Assembly: GCA_907163375.1 (NCBI GenBank)
Contig: CAJQUW010008697.1
Coordinates: 1 to 64,000, forward strand
Direction: 5' to 3'
From: Prostheceraeus crozeri
Taxonomy: Eukaryota > Platyhelminthes > Polycladida > Euryleptidae
Length of the DNA: 64,000 nucleotides
Part shown: one piece after another, positions 23,617 to 35,256 of the stretch
Position numbering within the stretch: the first letter of the stretch is position 1
Layout: every line of letters begins with the position of its first letter
Translations under genes and position numbers: made by a program
The notes under the pieces: generated by a model
What the model was told of the DNA's origin: nothing
Database searches by the model: none
Seen by the model: only the letters and a program-made list of their open reading frames with translations

Positions 23617-25532
23617 AGTAGTAAGGAAGTGACAAACACCAGATAGCGCAAGATGGCCGCCATCGCTGAGTCCCCCCCCCCCCCTCTGGAACGACAGAGG
23701 TTGTGATCTGTCGTGGTGTGCCGGCCAGGTTGGTTGACAACATGTTCGCTGACTCCCCCCCCCCCCCTCTGGAACGATAGAGTGTCGTGGTGGACTTGGG
23801 CGACCGCCAGGATTAGTGTTGAGGCTATAGTGTGTGATGTTTTTGGTGCAATCTGCTGAATGTTGGGTTGTAAAATGGGTTGTTTCGAGTGGAAGGAGTG
23901 GTCGGATGAGAAAACGGAGGTCGGATTCGTGTTCAGCGTGAAATTCTGCATCGGTAGGGTGAGTTTCAAGTCAATCGGCGAGAAAAAATTTTTCTTCAAA
24001 ATTTTAACAGAGTTAGAATTTGGGACGTTTTGGTGTGTAGCGCCCAAACGAAGCATCGGATGGGAAAACGGAGGCCAGATTCGGAATCTACGTGAAATTT
24101 TGGGTTAGGAAGGATGTTTCCAGCGAAATCGGAGAGAAAAAATTTTCGGCTGCCGTCCCCCCCCCCCCCTCTGGACAGCTCGCTTCGATTTTGGCTTCCA
24201 GTGGACGGATTTTGTCGTGCGATAGCTCGTTTGAAAGCTAAGAGTGAGACAAATTCATTGAAACAATCGGCTTGTTCCTATCTGTCTTCGTTTAGATGTG
24301 AGACGCCATTTAAGATTTTGGGACATTGGCGAAAAACGACAGAGTTAGAATTTGGGACGTTTTGGGCTCTAGCTTCAAAACGAAGCATCGGATTGGAAAA
24401 CGGAGGCCAGATTTGGAATCAGCGTGAAATTCTTTATCTGTATGGTGAGTTTCAAGTCAATCGGAGAGAAAAAATTTTCAACATTTATCGAAAAAACGAC
24501 AGAGTTAGAATTTGGGACGTTTTGGTGTGTAGCACCCAAACGAAGCATCGGATGGGAAAACGGAGGCCAGATTCGGAATCTACGTGAAATTTTGGGTTAG
24601 GAAGGATGTTTCCAGCGAAATCGGAGAGAAAAAATTTTCGCTGACGTCCCCCCCCCCCCCCTCGGGAGAGCTCGCTTCGATTTTGGCTTCCAGTGGACGG
24701 ATTTTGTCGTGCGATAGCTCGTTTGAAAGCTAAGAGTGAGACAAATTCAGTGAAACAATCGGCTTGTTCCTATCTGTCTTCGTTCAAAAGTTAGAGCGGT
24801 TACAAGATTTTAGGTCGGAGCTCGCTTACCTGAAAAAATCCTAAGTGTCAGAGTGACTTTGTATGGGTAAAATTTTGAAAATTTTCCAAAGTGTGGAATT
24901 TCGACCTGGGACCGTCACCAAAACATTTTTCATCAAATTCTGAAATTTCGCTGACGTCCCCCCCCCCCCCTCTGGACAGCTTGCTTCGATTTTGGCTTCC
25001 AGTGGACGGATTTTGTCGTGCGATAGCTCGTTTGAAAGCTAAGAGTGTGACAAATTCAGTGAAACAATCGGCTTGTTCCTATCTGTCTTCGTTCAAAAGT
25101 TAGAGCGGTTACAAGATTTTAGGTCGGAGCTCGCTTACCTGAAAAAATCCTAAGTGTCAGAGTGACTTTGTATGGGTAAAAATTTGAAAATTTTCCAAAG
25201 TGTGGAATTTCGACCTGGGACCGTCACCAAAACATTTTTCATCAAATTCTGAAATTTCGCTGACGTCCCCCCCCCCCCTCTGGACAGCTTGCTTCGATTT
25301 TGGCTTCCAGTGGACGGATTTTGTCGTGCGATAGCTCGTTTGAAAGCTAAGAGTGTGACAAATTCAGTAAAACAATCGGCTTGTTCCTATCTGTCTTCGT
25401 TTAGATGTGAGACGCCATTTAAGATTTTGGGACATTGGTGAAAAACGACAGAGTTAGAATTTGGGACGTTTTGGGCTCTAGCTTCAAAACGAAGCATCGG
25501 ATTGGAAAACGGAGGCCAGATTTGGAATCAGC
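23617..25532 (+). repeat. Polinton left terminal inverted repeat
   Basis: Pairs with 45719-47649 in inverted orientation. It is built from smaller repeats: a module containing AGAGTTAGAATTTGGGACGT recurs at about 24009, 24341, 24499 and 25450, and a module of about 309 bp that begins near GAAATTTCGCTGACG recurs at 24943 and 25252 (a partial third at 24635). Each module is punctuated by a run of 9-15 cytosines (about 23675, 23756, 24157, 24648, 24960, 25267). Open frames across it are repeated versions of one another and I treat them as non-coding. A YY1-like core lies 40 bp from the terminus (23656-23663). Confidence 0.93.
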
Positions 25533-25799
25533 GTGAAATTCTTTATATGTATGGTGAGTTTCAAGTCAATCGGAGAGTTTCAAGTCAATCGGCGAGAAAA
25601 ATGTTCAACATTTTTCGGAAAAACGACAGAGTTAGAATTTTTGCGATGGCTGCCTACTGTGGAGCCAAAACGAAGCATCGGATGGGAAAACGGAGGCCAG
25701 ATTCGGATTCAGCGTCAAATTCTACATGGAAATGGTGTATTTCCAGCTCAATCGGAGCACTAGAACCGGAGATAGACGGGTTTTTTAGTGTTTGGATGA

Positions 25800-25886
25800 T
25801 GGGTGTTACGTCATCAGCTGATCGCCACACACTATATAAGCTGGGAACCGAGAGAGACTTGTCATTAATACGAGAGATAGTCAACG
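25800..25886 (+). promoter_or_regulatory. TATA promoter and leader exon, left gene of the Polinton
   Basis: A TATA box (CTATATAAG, 25832-25840) is preceded by TTACGTCA, an ATF/CREB-type site (about 25806), and by an E-box CAGCTG (25815). A leader exon would end at the donor GTAAGT at 25887, with an acceptor (TTTACAG) at 26547 just upstream of the coiled-coil gene start. Confidence 0.6.
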
Positions 25887-26563
25887 GTAAGTCGTCTCTC
25901 TGAGCTCCGATGATAGCTTCGGACATTCCAAATCCCGAGTTTCTGTAAGAAACCGACTTAGAAAATTTCATTGCTGATATCAGCTAAGGCGTCAGACTTA
26001 GAGGTTAGCCAGGAGATGGCCTTCGTCTCCAGGCCATAAAAGACTCCAAAACTTTAAAGGCTTGTAACTTTGCTTCTACAAGTCCGTTTGACTTGATTCA
26101 AAAAAGGTTCGGTCGCTATTGACCTGCCCTAAGTGATAGACTACTTATAAAATTTCATAAGTAGTGCTAAAAAATTGAAAAATTTAAATTCGCTATTTTT
26201 TGACAATTTTCGGGGTTTTCAAACCTTCTGAATTCAACTAAGACATTTATAAAGTTGTGAGAGGCAAGCTTCGGCTTGGAATTTGCAACCTTTGTAAACA
26301 ATCCACTGATTTTCATGTCAAAATCGGGGTCCGGATACCAACACAGTGATATGACGCACGCTCTGTCCGCGGGAGGTTGGATTTGTGGGCCGAGGCCTTG
26401 GAGTTGGGATAAGATCCCCTCTGAGTAATGCCTGTAACGGATTCAAAGGTTCGACACTTTCCACCAATCTCACAATTTAGCTGTATGATTATAAGAATGA
26501 CTGCCAATGTCGCCTGTTAGTAATTCTATTTCATCCTTCCTTTACAGATACATAAGTTACAAA

Positions 26564-27658
26564 ATGGGAGGCAACTCAAAATTCTTATTTAAAAAGTGTT
26601 CTTGCGGAGAAATAAAGAGGGGTGGCGAATTCAAACGTCACATAAACAAATATAAGAATACTCCTCACTTCCACGAGGAAAGAGCCGTTATTTCCGGCTG
26701 TACACATTGCCTGAAATTTTTGAAAGGCAAAGAGCATGAGGAATTTTACATCGCCCACGCCGACTGTCCGCTCAAAAAGGCAAACAATTACATAACATCA
26801 GACATCGGCAAAGTGATCGCACCCTTCTTCAACGAAGAAACAGTCGATCTTGACGCAGCACTACAAGAGGCTATTGCAACAATTTTGGAGCCTGCTGCTT
26901 CGGCCACTACCTCATCAACAGCAGAAGAGAAGGCCCCACTAAGCGATTTGGACAGCTCAGATGACTCCGATTCTGAGGAGGTCGTCATTACTAAAGACAC
27001 GGAAGAGATAGGAAAACCAACAAATCAGTCTTCCCCGAAAAAGAAAGTAATCGCACCTTCCCCAGTAAAGAAGGGGATTAAGCAGCAGATGAACAGCTGG
27101 AATAAGGATACCCAGATCGCAAAAGTGAGCCAGGAATACGCACTCACGAAATTGAAAGATGAGCTCACTCGTTACAAAAACGAATGTTCGGCCCTTAGGG
27201 ATGACAATTTCCACCTGAAGGGTCAGGTAGCCGAGATTCGGGCCCTCAAGACCCAAGTGATCAATTTAGAATCTTTCCGCGAAAGGGCGCTTGCCAGCGA
27301 AAAACGCGTTACTGAGCAGACAACGTACATAAAATCATTAAAAGCTCAGGAAGAGGTCTCAAATTTAAAAATTGAGCAATTAAGGACTAGCCTGACTGAG
27401 AGTCAGAAGAAAGAAGAGAGACGAACAACGCTCCACATTCCCATCATCAAGAGCAGAATCGTCGACAGCGTCATCCTTGAGAGTGAGGACTTGGATGCCA
27501 CATTCGAGTGCTACGAGGGAGCAATGGCGGAGATGCGCTGTCTCCATGTCTCCATCAAGCATGATGGCGAAATAAAGGAGCTGCGCCACCGGAAGCGGAA
27601 ACTGCCGGCCAAATACTTACCTCAACCATCGCCATCGAAGGGGTCGCGAACCGGCTAA
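26564..27658 (+). CDS. Polinton coiled-coil protein of unknown function
   Basis: 364 residues from ATG 26564, chosen because an acceptor at 26547 and a leader exon at about 25860-25886 place it as the first ATG of a spliced transcript. The N-terminus has a Cys/His-rich segment (CSCGE, later CTHC and an HxxC-type run through residue 85) that could bind zinc. Residues 95-175 are acidic and serine-rich, then a lysine/proline stretch, then a long heptad-patterned segment (about 185-290), and a basic tail. I do not recognise the family. Position next to the left repeat, alone and forward, suggests an early or DNA-handling role, which is only inference. Confidence 0.7.
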   Translation: MGGNSKFLFKKCSCGEIKRGGEFKRHINKYKNTPHFHEERAVISGCTHCLKFLKGKEHEEFYIAHADCPLKKANNYITSDIGKVIAPFFNEETVDLDAALQEAIATILEPAASATTSSTAEEKAPLSDLDSSDDSDSEEVVITKDTEEIGKPTNQSSPKKKVIAPSPVKKGIKQQMNSWNKDTQIAKVSQEYALTKLKDELTRYKNECSALRDDNFHLKGQVAEIRALKTQVINLESFRERALASEKRVTEQTTYIKSLKAQEEVSNLKIEQLRTSLTESQKKEERRTTLHIPIIKSRIVDSVILESEDLDATFECYEGAMAEMRCLHVSIKHDGEIKELRHRKRKLPAKYLPQPSPSKGSRTG

Positions 27659-27667
27659 ATTTCTCTT

Positions 27668-27843
27668 ATGGTAAGTTAATATCATCTCTATCACTTGAAT
27701 ATATTTTCATCTATTTTTCCTTCTATTTTCAGATACGACGAGAACGAACCATCGGCTCTCTTAAGGGCCACCATGGGGCAAGACATGATAGAACCTCCTC
27801 GCGGTTTGCCCTGGGCAGTCTTCGGACTGGCGAATACTATCAT
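27668..27843 (+). CDS. Possible tiny spliced ORF, basic peptide
   Basis: Ten bases after the coiled-coil gene an ATG (27668-27670) directly abuts a GTAAGT donor, and an acceptor TTTTCAG lies at 27726-27732. Reading on from the acceptor gives about 37 codons of arginine/histidine-rich peptide to a TAA near 27841. The same start-codon-at-donor layout is used by the polymerase gene and by the right-most gene. It could equally be a spliced 3' untranslated region. Confidence 0.3.
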
Positions 27844-27899
27844 TAAGTTGAATCTGCTATCAGTCAACTTGAACGTTGCAAATGAAGTTCGGTGTAATA

Positions 27900-28221
27900 C
27901 TTCCTTTCGACGGGCGTTCCTGTAAAGGGCGGCGGTGAAACCCGTAGCTATGTATACCGCAAGGGACATTTGGCAATGGTCAATCTTGTTAAACCTCTCT
28001 GCGTCATGTTTGCAAGTGATTGCCTCTGTCTCAACGTAGTATGCATTCGCGCCAGGGCGACATTTAGCCAACTGTCGAAGGTTACCTTATAAACTATCCA
28101 TTGCATACGTTATGAGAACCATGAGTTCTACCTGTCTCTATCAATGAGACGAATTGATGAATGGAATGAAATGGGAGGACACTCACGCGCCACACGCAAC
28201 ATAACACACTTCTCTCTTCCA
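27900..28221. other. Polinton intergenic DNA, no gene seen
   Basis: Between the left plus-strand gene and the tandem repeat block I see no coding frame that looks real on either strand. Confidence 0.4.
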
Positions 28222-28622
28222 TAGTCTAACAAGCTCTTTACACATGGATCGCAGTCGATTGCTATCCCAGAATCATGTAAGCTATCTTAATTTTATTTGA
28301 CACTATTTCATCTATCATCATCGTCCATATGAAATGTTATGAGATTTGCAAGTTAGACTAAGCGTGCTACTATTTCCAAATGAAAATGTATACATGGTTA
28401 AATCATCCACTTAACCCCATCCGTAGTCTAACAAGCTCTTTACACATGGATCGCAGTCGATTGCTATCCCTGTATCAGAAGTGTAAGCTATCTTAATTTT
28501 ATTTGACACTATTTCATCTACCATTATCACCCATATGAAATGTTATAAGATTTGCAAGTTAGACTAAGCGTGCTACTATTTCCAAATGAAAAAGTATACA
28601 TGGTTAAATTATTCACTAAAGC
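28222..28622 (+). repeat. Two tandem copies of a 202-bp unit
   Basis: A unit that begins TAGTCTAACAAGCTCTTTAC occurs at 28222 and again at 28424, with more than 90% identity and one small insertion in the second copy (around GTATCAGAAGTG). It lies in the longest gene-free interval of the Polinton and could be a regulatory or replication-related region; nothing in the sequence decides between these. Confidence 0.9.
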
Positions 28623-28674
28623 CCCATTCAAGTAAGTCAGTATGAAAGCAAAGATAATACGAAATAAACATTTA

Positions 28675-29130
28675 TTATGGCATGTATTTTAAAAGGTCTT
28701 CATCGTCAATATCGTCCCAGAGTCTGACTTCACATAGATCACAAAAACAGTTGAGCTGCTTTAAACGTTCTTCTGCAGCGTCCCTCACGTTGTCAATGTA
28801 CGCCCACTCCGCCACGGTCCGCGGTTGGGAGTTAGGGGTGTACCACTCCCATATTTGATGCAACTGCGACTTGCTGGTCATCTCCATCACATCGTCAGTA
28901 TCGTACTGGAGATACTTCCACCTCACGCCTGTTAAGTCGGGACACTCCTTCTCACATACACTCTCCTCTTCCTCGTCCGCTGGTAATGATAACTTTCGTA
29001 TATTGTCCAGTCGGTACACCTTCTCCACCTTCGCCTTTCTTGGTGCATTTGGTGTAACGAGCGCCTTTGGTGTTGAGCATGGAGAGGAGAACTCCAATGC
29101 GGTATTTGGTGTTGTTGGAGGGCTTGTCAT
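28675..29130 (-). CDS. Polinton acidic protein of unknown function
   Basis: 151 residues. The N-terminus is rich in serine, threonine and proline (MTSPPTTPNTALE), followed by a basic patch and an acidic stretch (ADEEEESVCEKE). The C-terminal 80 residues look folded, with tryptophans (RWKYLQY, IWEWYTP, AEWAYIDN) and a CxxC pair (CFCDLC) near the end. It is divergent with the polymerase gene, and their start regions are about 275 bp apart. Family not recognised. Confidence 0.6.
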   Translation of the reverse strand: MTSPPTTPNTALEFSSPCSTPKALVTPNAPRKAKVEKVYRLDNIRKLSLPADEEEESVCEKECPDLTGVRWKYLQYDTDDVMEMTSKSQLHQIWEWYTPNSQPRTVAEWAYIDNVRDAAEERLKQLNCFCDLCEVRLWDDIDDEDLLKYMP

Positions 29131-29219
29131 GTTGACTGTGAATAATGACTTTGAAATGTTTTCTAATTCTTAAGTATACACAAGCAGCCAATCAGAATGA
29201 ACATCCAATGAATGAAGAG

Positions 29220-29407
29220 AATGAAAGTATATAAGCAAAGTGATATCCGTATCATTTCACTCTGTCTTTGAGACGCATAATTGAACTGTTCTCTGACGAA
29301 TTCTGTATTTGAGGCGTACAAGTGAACTGCTCTTTAGTGAATTTCAAATTTGAGTAAAGTCTCTATCTTGTTGAAGTATCAAGCTTAAACATAATTTCGT
29401 TCAAATG
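29220..29407 (+). promoter_or_regulatory. TATA promoter and leader of the polymerase gene
   Basis: TATATAAG at 29228-29235 is followed by about 170 bp of leader in which the motif AATTGAACTG/AAGTGAACTG with CTCTT is repeated. The leader ends with ATG at 29405-29407 immediately before a GTAAGT donor (29408). Confidence 0.6.
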
Positions 29408-32400
29408 GTAAGTTGAAAATTTCCTCTCTCATCTCCCTCAAACGTGTAGCTAATAGCATCTTCCTCAATTTCAGGCATCAACTTCATCACCAACGCCCTC
29501 CCTTCTCGAGGAAAGTTTAGAGTTGTTGAGTCAAGGTAGGTTGTAACAATACACTGAGACTTGAACAGAGATGAAAGAATGATTTCTCTTTCAGGTGATA
29601 CCAGTTCCATCTCGTGCGAGTCCATCTCAACATTGTCGCGACATGGCAACGAGTGGGAATGTGCTGACTGTGGGCACATCTTCACGAGGAAATGGGATCT
29701 CACCCGACACATCAAGCGAGGTGTTTGTCGACCTAAGCCGGCATCAATCTCCGAAGGTAGGGATGATTCTGTTAACGATGTCTCCTTTTCTTGCGACTTG
29801 TGCATTCAGTCTTTCGAGACACGTTTTGAACTATCTTCGCACAGACTTCAACATACACACACGAACGATACCTACACCAACGGTACCTCCTCTATCCGAC
29901 TTACTGAGGTGTCCATAAATAATTTAGTGAGGAACTACCAGATGGACTCCTCAGAAACCATTGCTAACTTTGAGGAATGGTTTCATCAAAATTCATCATT
30001 GATAGAAGCGCTCTTCAACAATTTAGACAATTTTAGGATGAAGGCGCTCATCTATCTTAAAATAAAATATGTAAAAATCGACCACCATACTGGACAAATA
30101 ATAGAGAGGTTAGAGTTTCACATACCCTCCTCTCCTGCAACCGAGGTTGTAGACTATGAGTCTTGGATAAATTTTCACATCCAAGGATTAAAATTAAATA
30201 TTGATAAGTTTAACGAGCGCGATAGCGGTCTCATTTTTGACGGCATTGAGTCCGCCTTATTTAAAATCAGTTTATTAGGAAATCATAGTGGTCGAGGCTC
30301 CTTTAAACTTCCAAAAAATTTAAAAAACAAAACAGCAGTCATCAATGTCGATTGCGAATCGCAATGTTTTAAATATGCTGTCCTCTCCATTCTCCACTAT
30401 AATGACATCAATGCGAATCGAAATCGTACATATAGCTATAGGCAGTGGGAGAATGAATTAAACTTCGATGACTGTAATAGTGACGATATGAAAATTAAAG
30501 ATATAGAAAAATTTGAAAAATTGAACAACATTAAAATAGTTCTCCATGTTTGGGAAAAGGGATTGAAGGGTGTGCGCTACAACTCGCGTTCGAGTTGTTA
30601 TGACCATGTTGTCAACCTTTTATTAGTAAGACAGGATGATAGTGAGGAATGGCACTACTGCGGCATTCCCAAAATTTCTCGCTTATACCACCACTTAGAA
30701 AACTCGAGTAGAGAGTTATATTACTGCGACAGATGCATTCGGAACTTTAGGAGTAAAAACAAATTTGAAACTCATTATGAGTGGTGTAAGCGAGGTAAAC
30801 TGCAAATGGAACGCATGCCCAAAGATAAGGAGTTTTCATATAGAGAGAATGGCGATGAACTAAGTCCTCTTCGTGTCATCTATGCTGACATCGAATGCTA
30901 TATCGATGATAACATCCATCGACCAGCAGCCATTTCCTGCTATGAAGTATGGCATGATCACTTTAGGAGTAGGCAAAATAAAATGCGCGTCTGGCAAGGT
31001 GAGGATTGTATTTACCAATTCCTACAATTCCTCGAACAGGCTGTAAAATTTCAGCAAAAGTATGATGGTGAACTCTATCGCAGATCATTGCATATGACAG
31101 CAGATGATCAAGCAAAATTTGATAGTTGCAACGTTTGCCCCAAATGTAGGAAAACATTTGACGATGATAAGATTAAGAAAGTGCGCGACCATGATCACAT
31201 CACTGGTAAATTTAGAAACGCACTCTGTTCAAAATGTAATTTTTCGCTGAGGATGAAGCGGCGTACATTACCCGTCATTTTCCATAATTTCAAGGGCTAC
31301 GACAGCCATATGATAATAAAAGGAGGTTTAGGTCAAATGAAAGAGTGGAAGCTTGATGTAATAGCGCAAACGAGAGAGAAGTTTATGGCCATGACAGCAA
31401 AAGTGCCTGTCGATAAAACTAAAGAAAATAAGACGGTCTATTTTGATATAAAATTTTTAGATTCCTACCAATTTATGACTGCATCACTGGCCTCTCTCGT
31501 GCAAAATCTAAAGTCTCTTCCACTAACACAAAATCTTAAGAAACAATACCCAAATCTAACCGATGAAGTCATCACACGGAAAGGAGTCTTTCCATATGCA
31601 TATTTTGATGCAATTAGTAAACTCGGCGAGACTTCTCTTCCGCCCATAGATAAATTTAAAAATGATTTGACCGGTGCAGAATGTAAGACCGAAGATTATG
31701 ATCATGCACAAGATGCATGGATAAAATTTGACTGCCATACATTTGGTGAATATATGATTGCCTACCTTAAGTTAGATGTATTTTTGCTGGCTGATGTATT
31801 TCAGGAGTTTCGACGAGTGGCATTAGAAGAAGATAAGTTAGATCCCGTCCACTTTGTCAGTCTGCCAGCCATGTCATTTAAGTCTGCTTTTAAAATGACT
31901 GGTGAGACCATTCATCTCTTACAAGATCCAGAGATGTATAATTTATTTGAGCGAGGAATTCGCGGTGGTCTCACATTTGTAAATAAACATAGGTTAAAAT
32001 CAAAAATAGTAGGCAATGACCAGACTCATCTGAAGTATTATGACCAAAATAATTTGTATGGTAGTTCATTATCCAAACCGCTACCTCACTCTGAGTTTAG
32101 CTGGTTAGATGATAGTGAAATTCAACATTTCTCCAACCCTTCCAACATACTAGCAATTCCAGATGAAGGTGATTGGGGATATTATTTTGAGATAGATCTA
32201 ATCTATCCAAATAATATTAAACATAAAACCGTGGATTTTCCACTCGCACCCGAATCAGGTGAAGTGACCAAAGATATGTTTTCCGACTTTATGAAACAAT
32301 TTCATAAAGATTTAGAATCATGCGGTCAACCCGACTATAAGCCTTGCCGCAAACTTTTACTCACCCAGTATGATAAAGAAAACTATCTAGTCCACTTTAG

Positions 32401-33391
32401 CATCTTAAAATTTTATTTAGAAATGGGTATGATTTTAAAAAGAGTTCACCGCATTATTAAATTTAGACAGAAAGCCTTCCTCAAACCATATATTGATAGC
32501 AACAGCCAGAAACGTGCACTAGCCCAAAATAATTTTGAAAAAGATTTTTATAAATATAAGAACAACAGTCTATTTGGTAAGACGATGGAGGATGTTAGAA
32601 AGCGCGTAAACTACAAACTAGTTAATGATGATCAAAAGTATCACAAATTGGTCTCATCACCTCTATTCATCGATAGAGACATTATCGATGAGGACCTTAT
32701 AGGTGTTAAAATGATAAAATCTGAAGTTGAGTTGTGCAAACCCATCTATATTGGTCAAGCTGTACTAGATTACTCAAAGCTTGAAATGTACCAACTCTTT
32801 TATAAAATACTAAAACCATGTCCTCTCGTAAAAGAGGTTCGTTTGTTGGGTGGTGATACAGATAGTTTCTTCTTAGGTATTACCACTCAAAAAGATTTAA
32901 ATTTCAATGAAGTAGGAAAATCTTTAGAAAGATATTTTGATACATCAAATTATCCTGCTGATCATCCACTCTACTCCATCAAAAATAAGGCAAAACTTGG
33001 CTGCTTTAAGGATGAGACAGCAGGGAAGGAAATAGATGAAATGATTCTCCTCCGTCCAAAAATGTACAGTATGAAATTAAAGGATAGCGACGATAGCATT
33101 AAGCGCGCTAAAGGCATATCAAAATCCATTGTGCAAAATATGAAACATAAGAATTTCAGGAAAGCCTATAGAAATAAAAATATAACGTTTGTCAATATGA
33201 CAATCTTAAAATCTAAGTCGCATGAGATCAAAACTCATACTTTTAGGAAACGGGCGCTTTCAGCATGGGAGGATAAGAGGTGCTGGCTAGAACACAACAT
33301 ATCTCTTCCACATGGACATCCTGACACAAACATACCACCACCCAAAAGAATTAAACTCACACTACCACATTCAGGAGACGTCTTAGCATAA
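29405..33391 (+). CDS. polB: Protein-primed type DNA polymerase B (Polinton)
   Basis: Replicates the element. The main exon (29595-33391) encodes about 1,265 residues; two short introns (29408-29474 and 29536-29594, both GT-AG) connect it to a 61-nt exon and to an ATG that abuts the first donor, and the total is a multiple of three. Domains in order: two C2H2-type fingers (CADCGHIF..., CDLCIQSF...), an N-terminal domain shared with the protein at 43541, a further finger (CDRC...HYEWC), exonuclease motif ADIECY (about 30887), an HNH/endonuclease VII-like zinc module (CPKC...DHDHITGKF...CSKC), VIFHNFKGYDSH, LKLDVFLLADVF, polymerase motif A (YYDQNNLYG), motif B (KNNSLFGKTMED) and motif C (GGDTDSFF, about 32860). 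All catalytic motifs are present. Looks intact. Confidence 0.93.
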
Positions 33392-33696
33392 TCATCCTTA
33401 ACTTAGTATTTTGATGTTGACTTCTGTAGATAAACATTGTTGTTTTATGTATCGCATGAGATTGTTTTTTCCTTGTGAATATGTGTCCACATCTGTACAT
33501 TCCCCATGTGATGACTTTTCCACTGAAAGACATTTTTCCTATCCCTGTATATTTCCACCCTTCACGAAGTAAAAAGACTTTTTGTATATAACAATGTTTA
33601 TTGAAGTGCGCTCATGTATATATTTTCAGTGGTTGTTGTATAAAGTCTATTGCTTCACATTCATGTACATATTTCAATAAATGTTGTATAAAGACT
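33392..33696. terminator. Convergent 3' ends with overlapping poly(A) signals
   Basis: The polymerase gene and the minus-strand gene at 33697 converge here. TTCAATAAA is present in both directions (minus near 33592-33600, plus near 33673-33681), so the two transcripts probably overlap by some 80 bases. A short repeat TTGTTGTATAAAG occurs twice. Confidence 0.5.
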
Positions 33697-35217
33697 TCAC
33701 TTTGTTTTCCGAAACACTAACGTTATGAGGGATTTAGTATCTTTCACATGGATGCACTCTTGTAAACCATTGGTAATTTTGATAGCAATAGAGGGTATAG
33801 TTTGTTTGACGACGGGATGATAGAAAATAGATTCAAACATCTTCTCGACTATTCCATATGAAGCGTCTTTATCATGAATGAAATCACGTAAAATGTATTC
33901 TTTTTTCTCACCAACAGAAATAGGTAGAATCAAATCACTTTGAATGTAAAGGTGCTGTTCATGTTTATCAAGTGTCATTGGTGTTTCTATACCAATCGTA
34001 TGCGCAGCAGCAAACACAGTTTGTAGCATTGAAAAACCAAAGAGTTTTTTCAAATTTTTACTCAATTGACATTGAATGTCATCACCCAGTTTCAGAACAA
34101 CGCGTTGATTTTCAATTGAAAACGAAATGTGGTGTGTCTTTACATCATATTTACTTTTCATCACATGCTTCAACTTCTGTTGTATATAAGGATTTACTAC
34201 ATGAATGAAGCTTTCAACTGTATGATATAGACGCGGCATTATATTGATAGCAACTTTAGATTCTTCATAAGACTGGTAAATTTTCTTGATGCGATCGCCA
34301 TAGATGTCCACCCACCATTCATCATTAACTGAATCAGCTTTAGTGTGATATTCATGAGAAGCATACACCACACCGCTTCCAATAATAGGTGTATAATGTC
34401 TTACAAAATGACGCAAGGTTGGAGAGAAATAAACTGTAAGTTTGTCATTATATTTCTGAATAACCAACTTATTTTTGTCCGCCATAATTTTCTCTCCATA
34501 CTTCTTACCCACAGTCTCATTCCATCGTTTTACTAACTCAATAAGTGATAAAGGTTGAACACCACGCTTTTTCAAAATGATGCGTTCTTCGCATTCTACA
34601 ACATCTTCATCAAATATTTTAAATCTATAATGAAATTTGTTGATTCGATTTGAATAAACTTTTCTAACATTTGCAGTAGCAATTGACGTTAGATGTAGTC
34701 CATGACCAAAACCAAGATGTGGATAGAATTCACTATCCAACCTCAGCGTAAGACCTTTAGTAAAAGAATGAAAGCGGAGGAACTGTCTCCCACTCCAATG
34801 ATAGATAGTAAACTCATAAGCTTTCTGATTTTTATTCTTCATGATGGAAGTATTACCACTGTTGAATGCCTTAATAATTTTCTCATTCCCAAATGGCTCA
34901 TAAGAATCTGATTTTATCTGAATCCATTCATAGTTCCACTTTCCATCTGATGTTAAATTGTATGGGAACTGAAATGCATTATTCATCGTTATTCCATCAT
35001 GGGTGCGAGGAGTCAATATCATTTCTTCCAAATCATTCACATTCTGAATATTGCTATCATAGCAAATACTAGAAACGCCAACCTCCCATTCACCTTCTAA
35101 ATGCAGTGGGCGATTTAATTCTACTCGATAGTCTGATGGTTTATTTTTGGGAAATTTATTCATAGAAGCATTACTGGGCAAGTAGATTAGAAACGAGTCC
35201 TTATTTTCACTTTCCAT
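33697..35217 (-). CDS. Polinton WEVG-domain protein, copy 1
   Basis: 506 residues from ATG 35217, chosen by alignment with its paralogue at 35257-36654. Near the N-terminus it has SFLIYLPSNAS, then LHLEGEWEVGVSSICYDS, a motif I associate with conserved but uncharacterised proteins of animal Polintons. The rest is beta-rich with no signal peptide or membrane segment. The paralogue shares N-terminus, length and order of motifs, so the pair arose by tandem duplication. A virion or vertex role is plausible given size and conservation in Polintons, but it is inference. Looks intact. Confidence 0.75.
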   Translation of the reverse strand: MESENKDSFLIYLPSNASMNKFPKNKPSDYRVELNRPLHLEGEWEVGVSSICYDSNIQNVNDLEEMILTPRTHDGITMNNAFQFPYNLTSDGKWNYEWIQIKSDSYEPFGNEKIIKAFNSGNTSIMKNKNQKAYEFTIYHWSGRQFLRFHSFTKGLTLRLDSEFYPHLGFGHGLHLTSIATANVRKVYSNRINKFHYRFKIFDEDVVECEERIILKKRGVQPLSLIELVKRWNETVGKKYGEKIMADKNKLVIQKYNDKLTVYFSPTLRHFVRHYTPIIGSGVVYASHEYHTKADSVNDEWWVDIYGDRIKKIYQSYEESKVAINIMPRLYHTVESFIHVVNPYIQQKLKHVMKSKYDVKTHHISFSIENQRVVLKLGDDIQCQLSKNLKKLFGFSMLQTVFAAAHTIGIETPMTLDKHEQHLYIQSDLILPISVGEKKEYILRDFIHDKDASYGIVEKMFESIFYHPVVKQTIPSIAIKITNGLQECIHVKDTKSLITLVFRKTK

Positions 35218-35256
35218 ATTATTCACATTGGAAAAATATATTAGCATACGTTTGCA

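Noticed and set aside
24114-25903. Several open frames in the left terminal repeat with repeated peptides such as GTFWCVAPKRSIG
   Set aside because: The peptides repeat because the DNA sub-repeats do; frames are not conserved between modules.
28871-29173. Plus-strand open frame opposite the acidic Polinton protein
   Set aside because: Antisense shadow, serine-rich composition, crosses the likely promoter region.
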